Part shown: one piece after another, positions 21,372 to 33,206 of the stretch
How the letters are laid out: each line of letters starts with the position of its first letter
Numbering within the stretch: position 1 is the stretch's first letter
Assembly (NCBI RefSeq): GCF_022605165.1
Contig: NC_063070.1
Location: 2,666,001-2,730,000 of the forward strand
From: Purpureocillium takamizusanense
Lineage: Eukaryota > Ascomycota > Sordariomycetes > Hypocreales > Ophiocordycipitaceae
Length of the DNA stretch: 64,000 nt
Direction of reading: 5' to 3'
Made by a program: the position numbers and the translations under genes
The notes under the pieces: generated by a model
Database searches by the model: none
Told to the model about the DNA's origin: nothing
The model's input: the letters and a program-made list of their open reading frames with translations, nothing else

Positions 21372-22798
21372 CTACTGAGTGGCGCCGTTGAACGCCACAA
21401 GGTTGACAGTGCCATAAGGCTGATCGACAATGGCATCCCTCACGGCGAGCTCGCGAATGCGATCGCACAGCGCCTGGGTACCTGTGAGACCCTCGAGAGC
21501 GCCCAAGTACGCAGCCAGGCCGACAACATGCGGCGTGGCCATGGACGTGCCCGAGAGGGTCGCCTCGCCGCCGCCAGGGCGGAGGGACGTAATCTGCTCA
21601 CCGGGGGCGAGGATGTCGACTACCTGGCCCCAGTTGGACTGCGCGTAGCGGGTGTCGTCGAAGGCAGTGCCGCCGACGGTGCAGACGCTGGGCTCCGAGG
21701 CGGGCGAGTAGTTACCGGCGTCCTGGTTGTCATTGCCGGCGGCGACGCCGACGAAAACGCCGCTCTGGACGAGGGCGGCGGCGACCTCGTTCTCGGCGGG
21801 GGAGCGCTGGCCGCCGAGCGAGAGGTTGACGACGACGCCCCTGGGGCAGTCGCCGCGCCGCCGGCGGGCGTCCTGGGCGACAAAGTTCATGCCCGCGATG
21901 ATGTCCGAGTTGCGGCCCCTGCCGTCGTCGCCGAGGACCTTGACGCCGAAGATCTTGGCCGCCTTGGCGACGCCGTACGTGTTGCTGCCGATGGTGCCGG
22001 CGACGTGGGTGCCATGGCCGTTGCCGTCGGTCTCCTGGCCGGGGACGAAAGACTTGATTTGCTGCGCGCGGCCGCCGAAATCCTACCGGGACAGGGTTCT
22101 GTTAGCTCTCTTCTCTCTCGTACGCATGCATACACACGAAGCGACGATGTCGTGCTCCATGGGCATCGTGAGTCGAACCGGGGTGTTGAAAGGGGGACCA
22201 CTCACAGGGAGGGTGTCGTCGATGCCCGTGTCAATGACATAGGCACAGGTGCCGGCACCGGCGCTCTGGTCAAAGACATACGAGTTCTTGCCTGCCTCTC
22301 TATGGGCGATGCGGCCCAGGCCCCAGGCCGCGCCGCGTTGCTCAACGAAGCCAGAGATGGACGAGATGCCATCCATCTCAACATAGTCGACCTATTTTTT
22401 TTTCTCCATTTTCAGCACTCGTTTTATCATTGCCCCGTCACTGATAGAAAAGCAGCCAGCCCGAGAGCCGACAATAGTAGGTAAGGGGCTCTCCTCACCT
22501 CGGGAAGGTCGCGCAGCGAGCTGAGCATCGTCTCGTTTAGGGTCGAAGTGAAGCCCTTGAAGACGTCGCGGTAGATGCGGTCCGCGTCGCCCGTGATCTG
22601 GCCCAGGGCCTCGTCGAGGAGCGACAGCGCGCTGTCCTGCTTGAACTTGACAATGTACTTGTCCGGGATGGCGGAGGCGGTGTCCCGTGGCATCAGGAGC
22701 GGGGCGGGCGAGGAGCGCTTGGCCTTGCCCGTCGCTCGGATACTGGCCGGGGCGGCCAGCGCCAGCGGCAGGACGGCGAGGAATAGTGACAGTTGCAT
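21372..22798 (-). CDS. Secreted subtilisin-like serine protease, proteinase K type (S8)
   Basis: Exons 22798-22499, 22391-22206 and 22082-21372 encode 398 residues in phase. The introns are 107 and 123 nt with GTGAGG and GTGAGT donors. [19 protein letters not shown] is the signal peptide, chosen over an upstream in-frame Met because it gives the usual family N-terminus. An inhibitor I9 propeptide (about 45-105, [10 protein letters not shown]) precedes the catalytic domain. The catalytic triad is D154 (YVIDTG), H185 ([10 protein letters not shown]) and the Ser in [11 protein letters not shown], with AAGNDN as the oxyanion Asn. Similar enzymes act as extracellular or cuticle-degrading proteases in Hypocreales. 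Host targets cannot be inferred from sequence. Confidence 0.93.
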
Positions 22799-24057
22799 GG
22801 TTGGATTGGGAATGAAGAAAGGAATGACGGGAGAAAGAAGAAGAAGAAGCAGAAAAGGAGTGTGCAATGAACGAATGGACTATGAGAAGAGGCGGTGGTT
22901 CAGCAATCCGAGGGAGATGGGCTGCTGGACGCCGGCCTATTTATCTATGTATCGAGCTATAGAGCCATGGTCTTCCGGTTCAAAACTCCATCCAACGTAT
23001 TCGTACACACAGCGCGTCGTACGTACATCGCTGCCCGTCCGACCTTCCCAGTATGGTAACTGCTCCAACATGCCCACGTCCCTGCCGCGAAGGGCCTCTA
23101 GACCACCACGGGACCAGACTTGAGATGCGCGCACATGGATGGCCGGTGGACCATGAACGGAATTATAAGCAGCATCAGGAGTTGAGGTGAGGTTTACAGC
23201 TACCCCTTTGATGCTAGTAGCCTCCCCCCGCGTGGGCCGGCCGATCCACGTCTTGGGAGGGACGGACCCTCCTCTTTCATCTCATGAAACCAACTTTTTT
23301 TTCCTTTATTTTGATGCCGGGAACGATTGGAACCTGAAGACTACGAGTAGAGAGACTGGGGGAGTGAGTGGTGGAGTCGACAGGGCCGGATGGCTGAAAC
23401 GTCGAGTCACGAACCCCACGTGCTTGGTGAGCTTGGCGAGTCGTGATGAAGAGCTCAGGCGGCTGGCTACACGCGTGCGTATACGAAGTAGGTCGTTCAT
23501 ACAATGTCTATGTCACTACCCTGAAAGCCTACCAGCCGTGGTCCTATTCACAGATTCTACATTGGCTTTTTTAAGTAAACTTGATGGAGATTTTGGGACC
23601 GTCAACTGGCTGACATGCGCTGCAGCCGAAGCAGGTTGATAAGAGTTTTTGATGGTTTCAAATTCGATATCCGACGGGATCGATGGCAGCTTTGCCGGTT
23701 TTGTTAGTACTACTACGCAGTAGTTATTAACTAGTCGTGTGGTTCGCGACGATATGAAACGGCAGTTGGGTTGGACCAGCCTAGCGCGCGCCACACCGAC
23801 GCTTAATTCGATGACCCGCAAACCTCCTGAACTCCTGGGCACCGAAACGGGCGATCCACCGACAGATCCGACGACACGAACCCAGTGCCAGAGTACGTAG
23901 CTACACAGTTGGTAGGAGAAGTTGATGTGGCAAGCAGTTGAGCTGTATTAAGGATCGAGGCCTGCTGGAGCTGTTGACCCAGGCCGGGGGCCGGGGGCCG
24001 GATCAAATGCGTGCAGTCGGTTCACGTATGTAGTCGCTGTCCGAAACAAGCTGTAGT

Positions 24058-24111
24058 TGTAGTAGTAGTAGTAGTTTGTTGTTGTACAATTACGTACTGC
24101 TACTACTACAT
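24058..24111. repeat. (AGT)n tract with a downstream complementary (CTA)n tract
   Basis: A TGTAGTAGTAG-type run is followed about 30 bases later by its reverse complement, so the two can pair as an 11-bp stem. Confidence 0.65.
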
Positions 24112-25500
24112 GTATGGGAGGGGTGGTGGCGGAACGCGGCTCAGCTGCATCGTCGATCAGGGCGGCGGCGGCGGCGGCTGCCGAAGGGGTGATCAAACGC
24201 TGCAAGTGCCGAGATTAGATGCGTCGGTATAGAAACAAAAGTATTTGACGGTGAGCGAGGAACCGCACAAATACCGAGAACCCGTACAGGCAGGTAGCCA
24301 TTGCCTGTATTAGCCGCCACCAATACCTCGTGGAAAGGTGAGCTGAATTGTTTCCCTTGCAGTATCGTTGTCCATAGCTCCAATGTTGAGTCCTTGACTT
24401 TGACAGAGAAACCTATACTACATCAATTGATGTGAGCATTGTATCTGTGAACAGCTCAATCATGGCTGCATTGATCGATCGATGTTCGAGTTCGACAAAC
24501 GGCAACAGCTCTAACCCCAACCCCGTTCACACACCACTTCACGAGCCGCGTTTGCTGGTCAGTCTTTACTACGGAAAGAGAATTTCGTCCCCCGGGCACG
24601 GCACGGTTCATCTACATGCTGCTCTGCGCCTCGGCCACGCTCCGCCACGTTCATCCGTCCGTAATCCTGGGGGAGCAAAACGCCTGGTCCCCAGCCCTCA
24701 ACATGAGACGGGACCTGGCCTCCTCGGTCTACGAGTTCTCAGCCTCAGCCGACATGGGCTACTACTACGTACGTAAACCGATGCCGCCGCCATCTCCACC
24801 CCGGCGATCCCTTTCATCTGCGTGCCGACGAGGCGCGAACCATGCTTCGACCCATGCCCCCGGTCGGGCCCTGCCGCGACCGGTTGTCTAGCTACAAACA
24901 TATATATACGTACGTACGAGGTACACTGGCACGTTGTAAAAGTTTTCCCGCCACAAACAGGAGGCAAAGTCCCGGTCAGCGGCGTCCAAGACTGCGGTTC
25001 AAGAGATTGAGGAGGTAGGAGCCGCAGGCTTCGTGGGCGAGCTTTTGTTGGTGCGCAGGACATGGAGGGGAAGGGAATGGCTTCATCAGGGGTTTATGAA
25101 GCAGCACTCGTGGGGAAATTGAGGCACGACACGCAGCATGGTGCTGCAGCTGCACGGTGCCTTGCCTTGCCTTGGAAAAAGTTGGCTTGCTGGTGTCTCA
25201 CGGCGTCTGCCGATGGACGCATTCGTGGGCGACCTGCCAGTTTGAGGGCGAGAAATGTGCGAAGTAGTGGCGCCCCTTTGCGACGCTCCGTGCAAGCTCA
25301 TGCAAATTCATTCATGTTCTCCTGAACGGTGCCTCAACGTTGCGCTTTGAGATCCGGTCCGCCGCTGGAGGTGAAAAAACTGGTTTCCTGATTCCCCCCC
25401 CCCCCATGTGCTGTACATATTGTTCTGTGTTACTGGATGGTTAACACTTTTCTTCATGGACTCATGTACCTAGAGGTGATAGACCTGCCTGCTCTGCCAA

Positions 25501-26025
25501 TCATCGCAGAACGTGCTGGATCGCGTCATTACGAATGCTCGCATATTTGAGCCCTCCTCGAACGGTCATCTTGACGTGAGCATCCAGGATTGGCGCTGTG
25601 GGTGTGAAACGTTCTAGTGCCTTGGAGACAGAGACAGTGTCGTCGCAAGCGCCGCACTCATCCATAGATGTATCGTGATCCGGCGCGCATTGGCGACCCT
25701 TGACATTTCATCCGAGCTTGACCTGGCATGTTTCTAGGTTGAGCGTCGCCTTGAAGGATTCCATTTCGTTCATGTCGCCTCCCAGCACTTCTCTGTACTG
25801 GTGATGGGATGCGCACCTTTGATAGGGAAGGGGCACGTATTGAATGGAGGCAGCTCCTCGGTCGCCTTGGAAATCTGCTCTCCGGTCATCTGTTGACTCC
25901 AGAGCGCCCGCGCGCTACAAGTTGGTCTCGATTTCGATTGATGCCAGTTGCATTTCGTGTCGTGTCAAGTCTCTGCACGGGTGTGAGCCGCCAGCAGCGT
26001 CCACAAGACTCGGCAATCTTGGGGT
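25501..26025 (-). pseudogene. Possible decayed coding frame, family unknown
   Basis: On the minus strand one frame runs about 175 codons from just after a TAA (26028-26026) to a TGA at 25503-25501, interrupted only by a TAG at 25917-25915 and a TGA at 25710-25708. Composition between the stops is protein-like, with evenly spaced Cys (for example DECGACDD) and a closing stretch ALERFTPTAPILDAHVKMTV. It might be a fragment of a fungal transcription factor or similar protein, but I recognise no domain. There is no clear intron that removes the stops. It may be coincidence. Confidence 0.3.
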
Positions 26026-28098
26026 TTACATCGCCCGAGTCAAGGAGCTATGAGACCTCATGCACTTGTTCGCGTCACAGGAGATTCCCAGAGCTTACAA
26101 TGCTCGAGACCACTGGGCTTCCCGTATTGCACACACGAAGAAACTTGAAGTAAAAGACGACTTCTACATCCGTCTCGGACCGCCCCTGCACTGACTACAA
26201 ATTACGCACGGCAGAACCGCAAGGACGTGAAACGCGAACGCAGATTGGTCAGCTCAAACTGACATGGAGGATTCGGCACCAAATGAACTCGCACACGGTC
26301 CTTTAATGAATGAGGTAGCGCCGTGGAGGGCAGTACGTGGCTCTTGGCGGGTTACCTCAAATGAGTTGACACTGGTGGGAGTAACACTGACTGGAGTCAA
26401 ATAATCTTGGTGGATGGCAGGAGTTGGGAGGGCTATACCAGACCGGAATCGACGCGCAGTCCAGTCACCTGTTGCGCCTGTTTTTACGAATCAGTTCGTA
26501 GCCAGTGCCTGCTTCAATGTTCGTACATGTCAGAGACATGGAGGTTGTCGCCATGCCATAATACATTGTACGTCATACCACGTCCCTCATCCTGATTCCA
26601 TTACAGTACTGTATGTCGGCGCATTGGCTCAAGGGGCAGTCCCCGAGAACTGCGCCACGTGCGAAACCTTGAGTACGAATGCGGAAGGAGTTGCAGACCG
26701 TATAAATGAGGGTAACCATTAGCCAGAAAGCAGACATGCAGAACGAGTAGTAACTTAGTAGTAGTAGGCACCCCACAGACCCCTGCACAGACCTCAAGCT
26801 GACATGGATCGTAGCGGCGTACTTAGTTTTAGCAAGCTTATTCTTGCGGCCCATGTAGCGGTTGATCAGCAGTCGGCGTATCTCCAGCCGTTCGACGGGA
26901 GGACTGGAGGAACACTGGCTGAGGTCGGACGGGGGCGCAGTTCAATGAGGTCCGCAGCACTACGTATATAAGGGAGGGGAGGGGCCTCTCATCTCACCTG
27001 GCTGATGTGCTGGCCCGGGACCCCGTCCACTCGGCTCTACTCATGTAAATATGCACTTATGAGAGGGGGCCAGGCACCGGGTTCATCTTACGGCGTCCGT
27101 CTCAGCTGTCGTGATACGACCTACAAACTCAAGTAGTTGTTACTCAAAACCACTTGACGCCACCAGAGGTGCGTAAAAACGAGACGAAGTTGAAAGGGGG
27201 ATTCCGGGGATGATGCACGCGATCGGTCAGCCAGGTTTGTCCGTTTCATGTTCGCCGAGCATACCCTGGGCCGTGCCTGAGCGTGATCTTCGTACCTGCA
27301 AGCCGTCTGGTGCCGGGCCTGTACCTTAGTACACTATGATAGAGCCATCCGGGCTGTGAGCCGATGCAGAGCGCGCCTTGGCTAGCGACTCGAACCGGAC
27401 AAGCTGCACCGGCGGACATGTACTACTGATAACGTACCTGTACGTTACTAACTTGCTACGTTACTAGCCCCAAAGCCAAGCTTCCAAAGTTCCCGAAGCC
27501 ACACCAAGGAATGCGGGGAGGCACCAGACCCCTGGAGTCTTGGCCGAATCTAGCAGGTCGAAAGAGCCAGAAGATGGATGGTACGTACAATCAATCAATC
27601 GTAGGCAGTTGCGATGTCGGGTCGCCCGTATCTCGACAGGCGTCAATTGGTCTCAACTCATATGCGTCCGTCCGTATTATTGCTGTAGATTGCTGCGTGC
27701 GGCCGGGCCCTGGAGCACTTTTTTCTCTTTCCTTTGATAGCTTTCTTGTTTGTTCCTGCTATTGTTTTCCTGCCGTCACCGCATCTGGGGCGAACCATTG
27801 ATGACTGGTGCCTACGTACGTAGGTAATTCATATCTCGTCGCCAGGCCCCCAGCCCGCGCGTGCCCGTAGCCGGGCCGTCCGCGCTCGATTGAGTCGAGG
27901 TCAACACAAATCACGGATTGGCATTTGATGACGACAGCACTGTCAACGAATGAGGCGGCCGTGCACTGCTGGCTGAGCTGCTGGTCAATGCCTTTATAAA
28001 CCCCGCGGCGAATCCCCTATTCACTAGACCTTGCCATTTGATCTTTTGGGAGCATTGAATGAACAAAAATACCAAGCACACCTACGGAATCCGCGACC

Positions 28099-28692
28099 AT
28101 GGCAGCGTCAAACTACACGGGTCCCATCTTCTGGAGCCAGGAGGAGGCAGACGCCTATGTGAATGAGCTGAACGAAGAGTACGAGCGGTCGGGAGTAAGT
28201 ACATCCATACCAGATAGATGGGATACACCAATACCTGTGCTCTCTCCCATTTGAACACGACATGGACCCATTCGGGACCAGGTCGCAGCCGAAGGGGAAA
28301 AAGGTGTCAGTCTTCATTTCTGGAGGCGAAGCGAGTGCTGATATACGTGTGTCCGTCTAGTCTTGCGAACATGACAGCCAGATCTGTAACTTCAAGTATG
28401 CATCTGTGGTCGGATGGAGGAACAGGGCGAACGTCGCCTATAAATGGACGTTGAGAGCGGATGGTTGGTTCAAGGCCAAATGCCAGTCACACGTAAGTAA
28501 CATTGAAGGACGCTCTCGTCAAGAAACCCACATCCCTCCCCCAACGCACGCAGCCTTTTTTATCACTCTTGGATGCCAATTGACTTTATGGCAACATCAA
28601 TCTAGTGCCCCAAGGGCGAACTCGGCCTGGGCTCGTGCTGCGTCACCTTCTCGCCAGTACTCCACGAGTATCAGGCGGAGTGTGGGCCTTGA
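28099..28692 (+). CDS. Small cysteine-rich protein without an obvious signal peptide
   Basis: Proposed exons 28099-28194, 28361-28492 and 28606-28692 encode 104 residues, all junctions in phase. Introns are 166 and 113 nt with GTAAGT donors and CTAG acceptors. The first 32 residues are acidic and helical (WSQEEADAYVNELNEEYERS), with no signal peptide. The rest has seven cysteines, including a CC pair, and closes with CGP. A TATA box (CTTTATAAA, near 27990) lies about 105 bp upstream of the ATG. A 15-nt optional exon inside the first intron (28287-28301) would also keep the frame. I recognise no family. Non-classical secretion or a missed 5' exon with a signal peptide are alternatives. Confidence 0.6.
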
Positions 28693-28750
28693 CAGAGATG
28701 TCAGTGCTGGCCGAGGAGTTCAAGGGGTTTCTCTTATTTCTTTTGTTCGG

Positions 28751-28775
28751 TTTTTTTTTGGGGGGGGGGGGGGGG
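28751..28775. repeat. Homopolymer run, T9 followed by G16
   Basis: Nine T then about sixteen G. Run length is prone to sequencing or assembly error. Confidence 0.8.
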
Positions 28776-29423
28776 TTGTATTCGTCTTTGATGGGAGGTG
28801 GATGCAGGACACGAAGTTGATGAGAATGTATTCTGCCATGTGGTAATTGCCTCTACTACCAGACATTGATGCGTGCACACTATAACGTATACAAAGTACG
28901 TCGTCCCACAATTTGCGTGCGCTTGCCCTCGTCATTAAACACCTGCATGTCGGCATCAATGAAATTATGGAAAGAGTGTCCGGTGCAACATGGGGGCGTC
29001 CGAAGCCGCATCGCGGTCCCACGGTTCGGCGGCGGAGGGCTGCGCGTCATTCGCTGCAGTGACCCCGCCGTAGTACGAAGTAGTTTCGTTCTGCAGGATC
29101 CAGGCTTGCCAGGATCCATGCCAGGGTGGTGTTCTTGGTGGGCTGGGGCGGCGTTGACAAGGTAGGTAGGTACTAAGGTAAGTAGCGGGTGTGACGGACA
29201 AAGAGATGAGAGCTCGATGATGAGTGGCAGTGGTATATAATAAGGCGGGAGGGGGTGTCTCTCGTCTGACCCCGGATGGATTGAGAAAGCCCCGAGACAA
29301 TTGACTTATTGCGCGCGCCCGCTCGGCTCCCCTCCCCCCCCGGACTGGACGCTCGCTGGCTGTGAAGAAGGCGTCTGGTGCTTGACGGCACATCGTCATT
29401 CCAGTCTCGTGAGACAGCTTACA

Positions 29424-29487
29424 GAGCAAGAAGAGGAAGAGAAGAGAAGAGAAGAGAACAAAAGAGGAGAGGAGAGGAGAGAGAACT
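29424..29487. repeat. AG-rich low-complexity tract
   Basis: Imperfect AGAGAAG and GGAGA units immediately upstream of the DPP IV start codon. Confidence 0.75.
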
Positions 29488-29497
29488 CTTGACCGCG

Positions 29498-31912
29498 ATG
29501 CTCGTCTCTCTCGGCAAAGGGGCGGCGGCGCTCCTGTCCCTCGCGTCGTGGGCCGCCATCCTCCATGGCGGCGTCGTCGGCGTGGGCGCCATCGAGCCGC
29601 CGCGACACCCTCACCAGCCGACGGGCAACGGCGAGCGGCTGCTCACGTACAACGAGACGGTGACGACGCGCAAGATCCGCCCGTCGTCCATCTCGGTGCG
29701 CTGGACGGCGACGGGCGACGACGGGCAGTACATCACCACCAACGACAAGGGGGACCTGGTGCTCGACAACATCGCCACCAACGCGTCGAGCGTCTTCGTG
29801 CCCGCCAGCAGCCTGCCCAACGGCACGCGCGAGTACTGGATCCGGCACGACAGCCGCGCCCTGCTCGTCGCGGCCAACGCCACCAAGCAGTACCGCCACT
29901 CGTACTTTGCCGACTACTACATCCTCGACGTCGCGTCCGGCAGCAAGACGCCGCTCGTCGAGGACCAGGCCGGCGACATCCAGTACGCCGTGCAGGCGCC
30001 CAGGGGGAACGCCATTGCGTTTGTGCGCGGCAACAACTTGTACCTGCGCGATGGCGACGGCAAGGGCGGCGGCAAGGGCAACGTCACGCAGATTACGAGC
30101 AACGGCGGCCCGGACATGTTCAACGGCGTGCCCGACTGGGTGTACGAGGAGGAGATCCTGGGCGACCGCTTCGCGCTGTGGTTCTCGCCCGACGCAAAGT
30201 ACGTCGCGTACCTGAGCTTCAACGAGACGGGCGTGCAGACCTTTACCATCCCGTACTACATGGCGGGCAAGAAGGTCGCGCCGCCGTATCCCAGGGAGCT
30301 CGAGCTGCGGTACCCCAAGGTCGGGTCCAAGAACCCGACGGTCGAGTTCAACGTGCTCGACGTCGAGGCCAAGAAGTCGAGGGCGGTCCCCATCGACGCG
30401 TTCCCCAAGGACGAGGCCATCGTCGGCGAGGTCGCGTGGGTCACCGAGGGGCATTCGTCCGTCATCTACCGCGCCTTCAACCGCGTCCAGGACCTGAGCA
30501 AGCACGTCGTCGTCGACCCCAAGACGGGCGCGTCCAAGGTCGTCCGCGAGCGCGACGGCACCGACGGGTGGCTGGAGAACACGCTGGCGATGCAGTACGT
30601 CGGCAGGATCAAGGGCGCCTGCAACCGGACCTACTACGTGGACCTGTCGGACGAGTCGGGCTGGCAGCACGTCTACCTGTACCCGACGGACAGCGGCGGC
30701 AGCAATAGCAAGCCCATCCAGCTCACGTCGGGGGACTGGGAGGTGCTGTCGATCCTGCACGTGGACGCGAAGCGCAGCCTCGTCTACTACGTGGCGACGA
30801 CGCGGCACAGCACCGAGCGGCACGTCTACAGCGTCTCGTGGGCGACCAAGAAGGTGACGCCGCTCGTCGACGACGGCGTCTCGGCGACGTGGACGGCGAC
30901 CTTCTCGTCCCAGGGCGGCTACTACATCCTGACGTACAGCGGCCCCGACGTGCCGTACCAGGAGCTGTACGCGTCGAACCGGACGGACAGGCCGCTGCGG
31001 ACGCTCGTGGACAACAAGGGCGTGTACAAGGTGATTGACGAGTACAGCCTGCCCAACATCACGTACCTGGAGCTCCGGCACCCGGACGGCTTCTCGCTCA
31101 ACGTGCGACAGACGCTGCCGCCCAACTTCGACCCGTCCAAGAAGTACCCGGTGCTGTTCAACCCGTACGGCGGGCCCAACTCGCAGCAGGTGATCAAGGA
31201 GTTCCAGGCGTACGGGTGGAACGCGTACATTGCGTCGGAGCCGGAGCTGCGCTTCATCACCTACGTCGTCGACAACCGCGGCACGGGGTCCAAGGGCCGC
31301 AAGTTCCGCAGCGCCGTGACGGGCCACCTCGGCCGGCTGGAGCCGCAGGACCAGATCTGGGCGGCGCGACAGCTCATAGCAAGCAACGCCTTCATCGACG
31401 CCGAGCACGTGGGCATGTGGGGGTGGTCCTTCGGCGGCTACCTGACGGCCAAGACGATGGAGGCGGACTCGGGCGTGTTCACGTTTGGGCTCAGCACGGC
31501 GCCCGTGTCGGACTGGCGCTTCTACGACTCCATGTACACGGAGCGGTACATGAAGACGCTGGCGGGCAACGCGGCGGGCTACGACGAGACGGCGGTGCGG
31601 AAGACGGACGGGTTCAAGAAGGTGGCGGGCGTCTTCTCGCTCATGCACGGCACGGGCGACGACAACGTGCACTTTCAGAACGCGGCGGCGCTCGTCGACG
31701 TGCTCGTCGGGGGCGGCGTCTCGCCCGACAAGTTCCGCATGATGGCCTTTACCGACAGCGACCACGGCATCAGCTACAACGGGGCGACGGCCTTTCTCTA
31801 CAAGTTCCTGACGGCCCGGCTGTGGGACGAGGTGCAGCGGAAGTCTGGTAAGGGCTTGGTGCACCAGTGGAGCAAGAAGACGGTCGTCGACATCGCGGGC
31901 GAGGGGAAGTAG
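29498..31912 (+). CDS. Secreted dipeptidyl peptidase IV (S9B)
   Basis: A single exon of 804 residues from the ATG at 29498. The frame is open further upstream, but that part is purine-repeat leader, and this ATG begins a signal peptide (LGKGAAALLSLASWAAIL). The N-terminal beta-propeller carries WVYEEE, whose Glu pair binds the substrate amino terminus. The C-terminal alpha/beta-hydrolase domain has GWSFGGY with Ser644, the acid region HGTGDDNVHF and the base region DSDHGIS. The enzyme removes X-Pro or X-Ala dipeptides from peptides outside the cell, completing digestion by secreted endoproteases such as the nearby subtilase. There are many N-glycosylation sites. It lacks the single transmembrane anchor of vacuolar DPAP-B type proteins, so secretion is favoured. 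Confidence 0.94.
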   Translation: MLVSLGKGAAALLSLASWAAILHGGVVGVGAIEPPRHPHQPTGNGERLLTYNETVTTRKIRPSSISVRWTATGDDGQYITTNDKGDLVLDNIATNASSVFVPASSLPNGTREYWIRHDSRALLVAANATKQYRHSYFADYYILDVASGSKTPLVEDQAGDIQYAVQAPRGNAIAFVRGNNLYLRDGDGKGGGKGNVTQITSNGGPDMFNGVPDWVYEEEILGDRFALWFSPDAKYVAYLSFNETGVQTFTIPYYMAGKKVAPPYPRELELRYPKVGSKNPTVEFNVLDVEAKKSRAVPIDAFPKDEAIVGEVAWVTEGHSSVIYRAFNRVQDLSKHVVVDPKTGASKVVRERDGTDGWLENTLAMQYVGRIKGACNRTYYVDLSDESGWQHVYLYPTDSGGSNSKPIQLTSGDWEVLSILHVDAKRSLVYYVATTRHSTERHVYSVSWATKKVTPLVDDGVSATWTATFSSQGGYYILTYSGPDVPYQELYASNRTDRPLRTLVDNKGVYKVIDEYSLPNITYLELRHPDGFSLNVRQTLPPNFDPSKKYPVLFNPYGGPNSQQVIKEFQAYGWNAYIASEPELRFITYVVDNRGTGSKGRKFRSAVTGHLGRLEPQDQIWAARQLIASNAFIDAEHVGMWGWSFGGYLTAKTMEADSGVFTFGLSTAPVSDWRFYDSMYTERYMKTLAGNAAGYDETAVRKTDGFKKVAGVFSLMHGTGDDNVHFQNAAALVDVLVGGGVSPDKFRMMAFTDSDHGISYNGATAFLYKFLTARLWDEVQRKSGKGLVHQWSKKTVVDIAGEGK

Positions 31913-32650
31913 GCATCATCTGCAGTATATACTACTTGCTATACTCATCTATACTATTACAACAGTACATGGTTTATTCACAAATAGGATTCCGCAGTAG
32001 TACATACATATACTTCGTACTTCGTATATATATACGGAGTATGCTGATGTTTACGGGAGCGTCTATTCTTAGTAGATGGCCGTCTGCTAGCGAGGACAAA
32101 CCGCGTCCGCGTTCGTTATGCGTGTAGAAAGGCTGGTGTTGCTCTACTAGTCCAGTTCACGTTGGCTGCAGTCAACAAAGTAATATGCGACACACCCGGA
32201 ACCGCCGCTGTGGCTTTGCTCGACGGCGTCCAACCAGGCAAGTAGTCGGATATACCGAGTCTTTCACAGTAACTTACCAAGTTAGTCAGAGGCGACACCA
32301 ACAACCTATGTCAAAAGGTAAATCGACGGATGCGTTGCCCTGTCAGCCGCAGTAGCAGCTAGCGGTCAAGTGGTGGTCTTGCCGTGCAGCATGCATCACC
32401 CATCAATCACCAGCGACTGCCGAGGGCTGTCTGCATGGCCTTGTCAAGTGCCGCCGCATGTCTTGTCTGCCTAGTGTCAACTCGCTCCAGGCCCGTCGCC
32501 AATGCGATGGCCCCCATGCCTGCTTTCTTCTTGACGCTTTTCGACTCACGATGCGGGCGGGCGGGCGCACGGCGCTCGCCAGCTGAAGAAAAGAAAAAGC
32601 CCCCGACTGGGCCATCAGCCGCTCGCCAACAATCACACGACTCCACGCAA

Positions 32651-32675
32651 GGCAGGGCAGGGCAGGGCAGGGCAG
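32651..32675. repeat. (GGCAG)5 pentanucleotide array
   Basis: Five perfect units in intergenic DNA. Confidence 0.85.
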
Positions 32676-33035
32676 GCTTCCTCCTCCCCCCCCCCCTCGC
32701 AGACACGCGGCGCATCGCCAACAGTGCGTAAGCTTTGGAGGCGCTTCTGAAATAGCAGCAGCAGCAGCAGCAAACAGCCAAGAAACCCACCGGACTGACT
32801 CCATTTCAACCATGGCAATGCAGTGGCGACGCCCCCACGGCGCTGATAGGCTTGCGGTCCACGCCACGCGTCATGGTGGTCCCGGGACACGGAGTCGCTC
32901 GGTACATACGAAGTACAGCGCCAGGGAAAAGGGTGGTGGTGAGCCTGTCGCTGCTGTTGGCATTGGGGGGGCTGAGCGCCATCAGCACGCGAGGCAGTGC
33001 AGCCTTCGGATCGGTGCCAGTCCGGGGGTTGCCGA

Positions 33036-33073
33036 GAATGAGTGAGAGTGAGAGTGAGAGCGAGAGCGAGGAG
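33036..33073. repeat. GAGTGA/GAGCGA hexanucleotide repeat
   Basis: Six-base units upstream of the low-complexity protein gene, probably in its promoter or leader. Confidence 0.7.
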
Positions 33074-33206
33074 GGAGCCACGCGCTGCTGATATAGTAGA
33101 CGATACGAGGCCTCGACCTTTCTTTCGCTCTTCTCCTCTGCCATTCCTATTTTATTTTTCCTTTTTTTTTTTTGGATTAAAGAAAAGAACTGGGTTCAGC
33201 ATCACC

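Larger units (their letters stand above)
22799..28098. other. Gene-poor region of about 5.3 kb
   Basis: No intact gene is supported here. The left edge holds the subtilase promoter. Scattered features are a trinucleotide repeat with a complementary tract (24058-24111), a C-run near 25395, a decayed-looking leftward frame (25501-26025), and TATA-like stretches near 26966 and 27993, the second serving the next gene. A 91-codon frame at 24616-24891 has no family match I can recognise. Many short palindromic TACGTA-type sites occur near 24770-24915. Confidence 0.5.
28693..29497. other. Intergenic region with a T9-G16 run and a purine-rich leader
   Basis: Contains the run of T then G at 28751-28775 and, just upstream of the peptidase start, an AG-rich tract (about 29424-29487) that is probably the DPP IV mRNA leader. 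No gene is seen. Confidence 0.5.
31913..33206. other. Intergenic region with short tandem repeats
   Basis: 1.3 kb downstream of DPP IV. It contains TA-rich sequence at 31925-32045, a (GGCAG)5 array at 32651-32675 and GAGTGA-type repeats at 33036-33073 before the next gene. No gene is supported. Confidence 0.5.

Noticed and set aside
24616..24891. Forward frame of 91 codons in the gene-poor region
   Set aside because: The first part looks mildly protein-like, but it ends in Pro/Arg low complexity and has no splice partners or motif.
27370..27420. Possible tRNA B-box on the minus strand (GGTTCGAGTC)
   Set aside because: The flanking bases do not form a T-stem and no A-box or cloverleaf can be drawn.
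29396..31864. An 822-codon open frame on the minus strand across the whole DPP IV gene
   Set aside because: It is the antisense shadow of a GC-rich gene with strong third-base G/C bias. It is rich in Arg, Val and Asp and has no domain, while the plus strand is a clear DPP IV.
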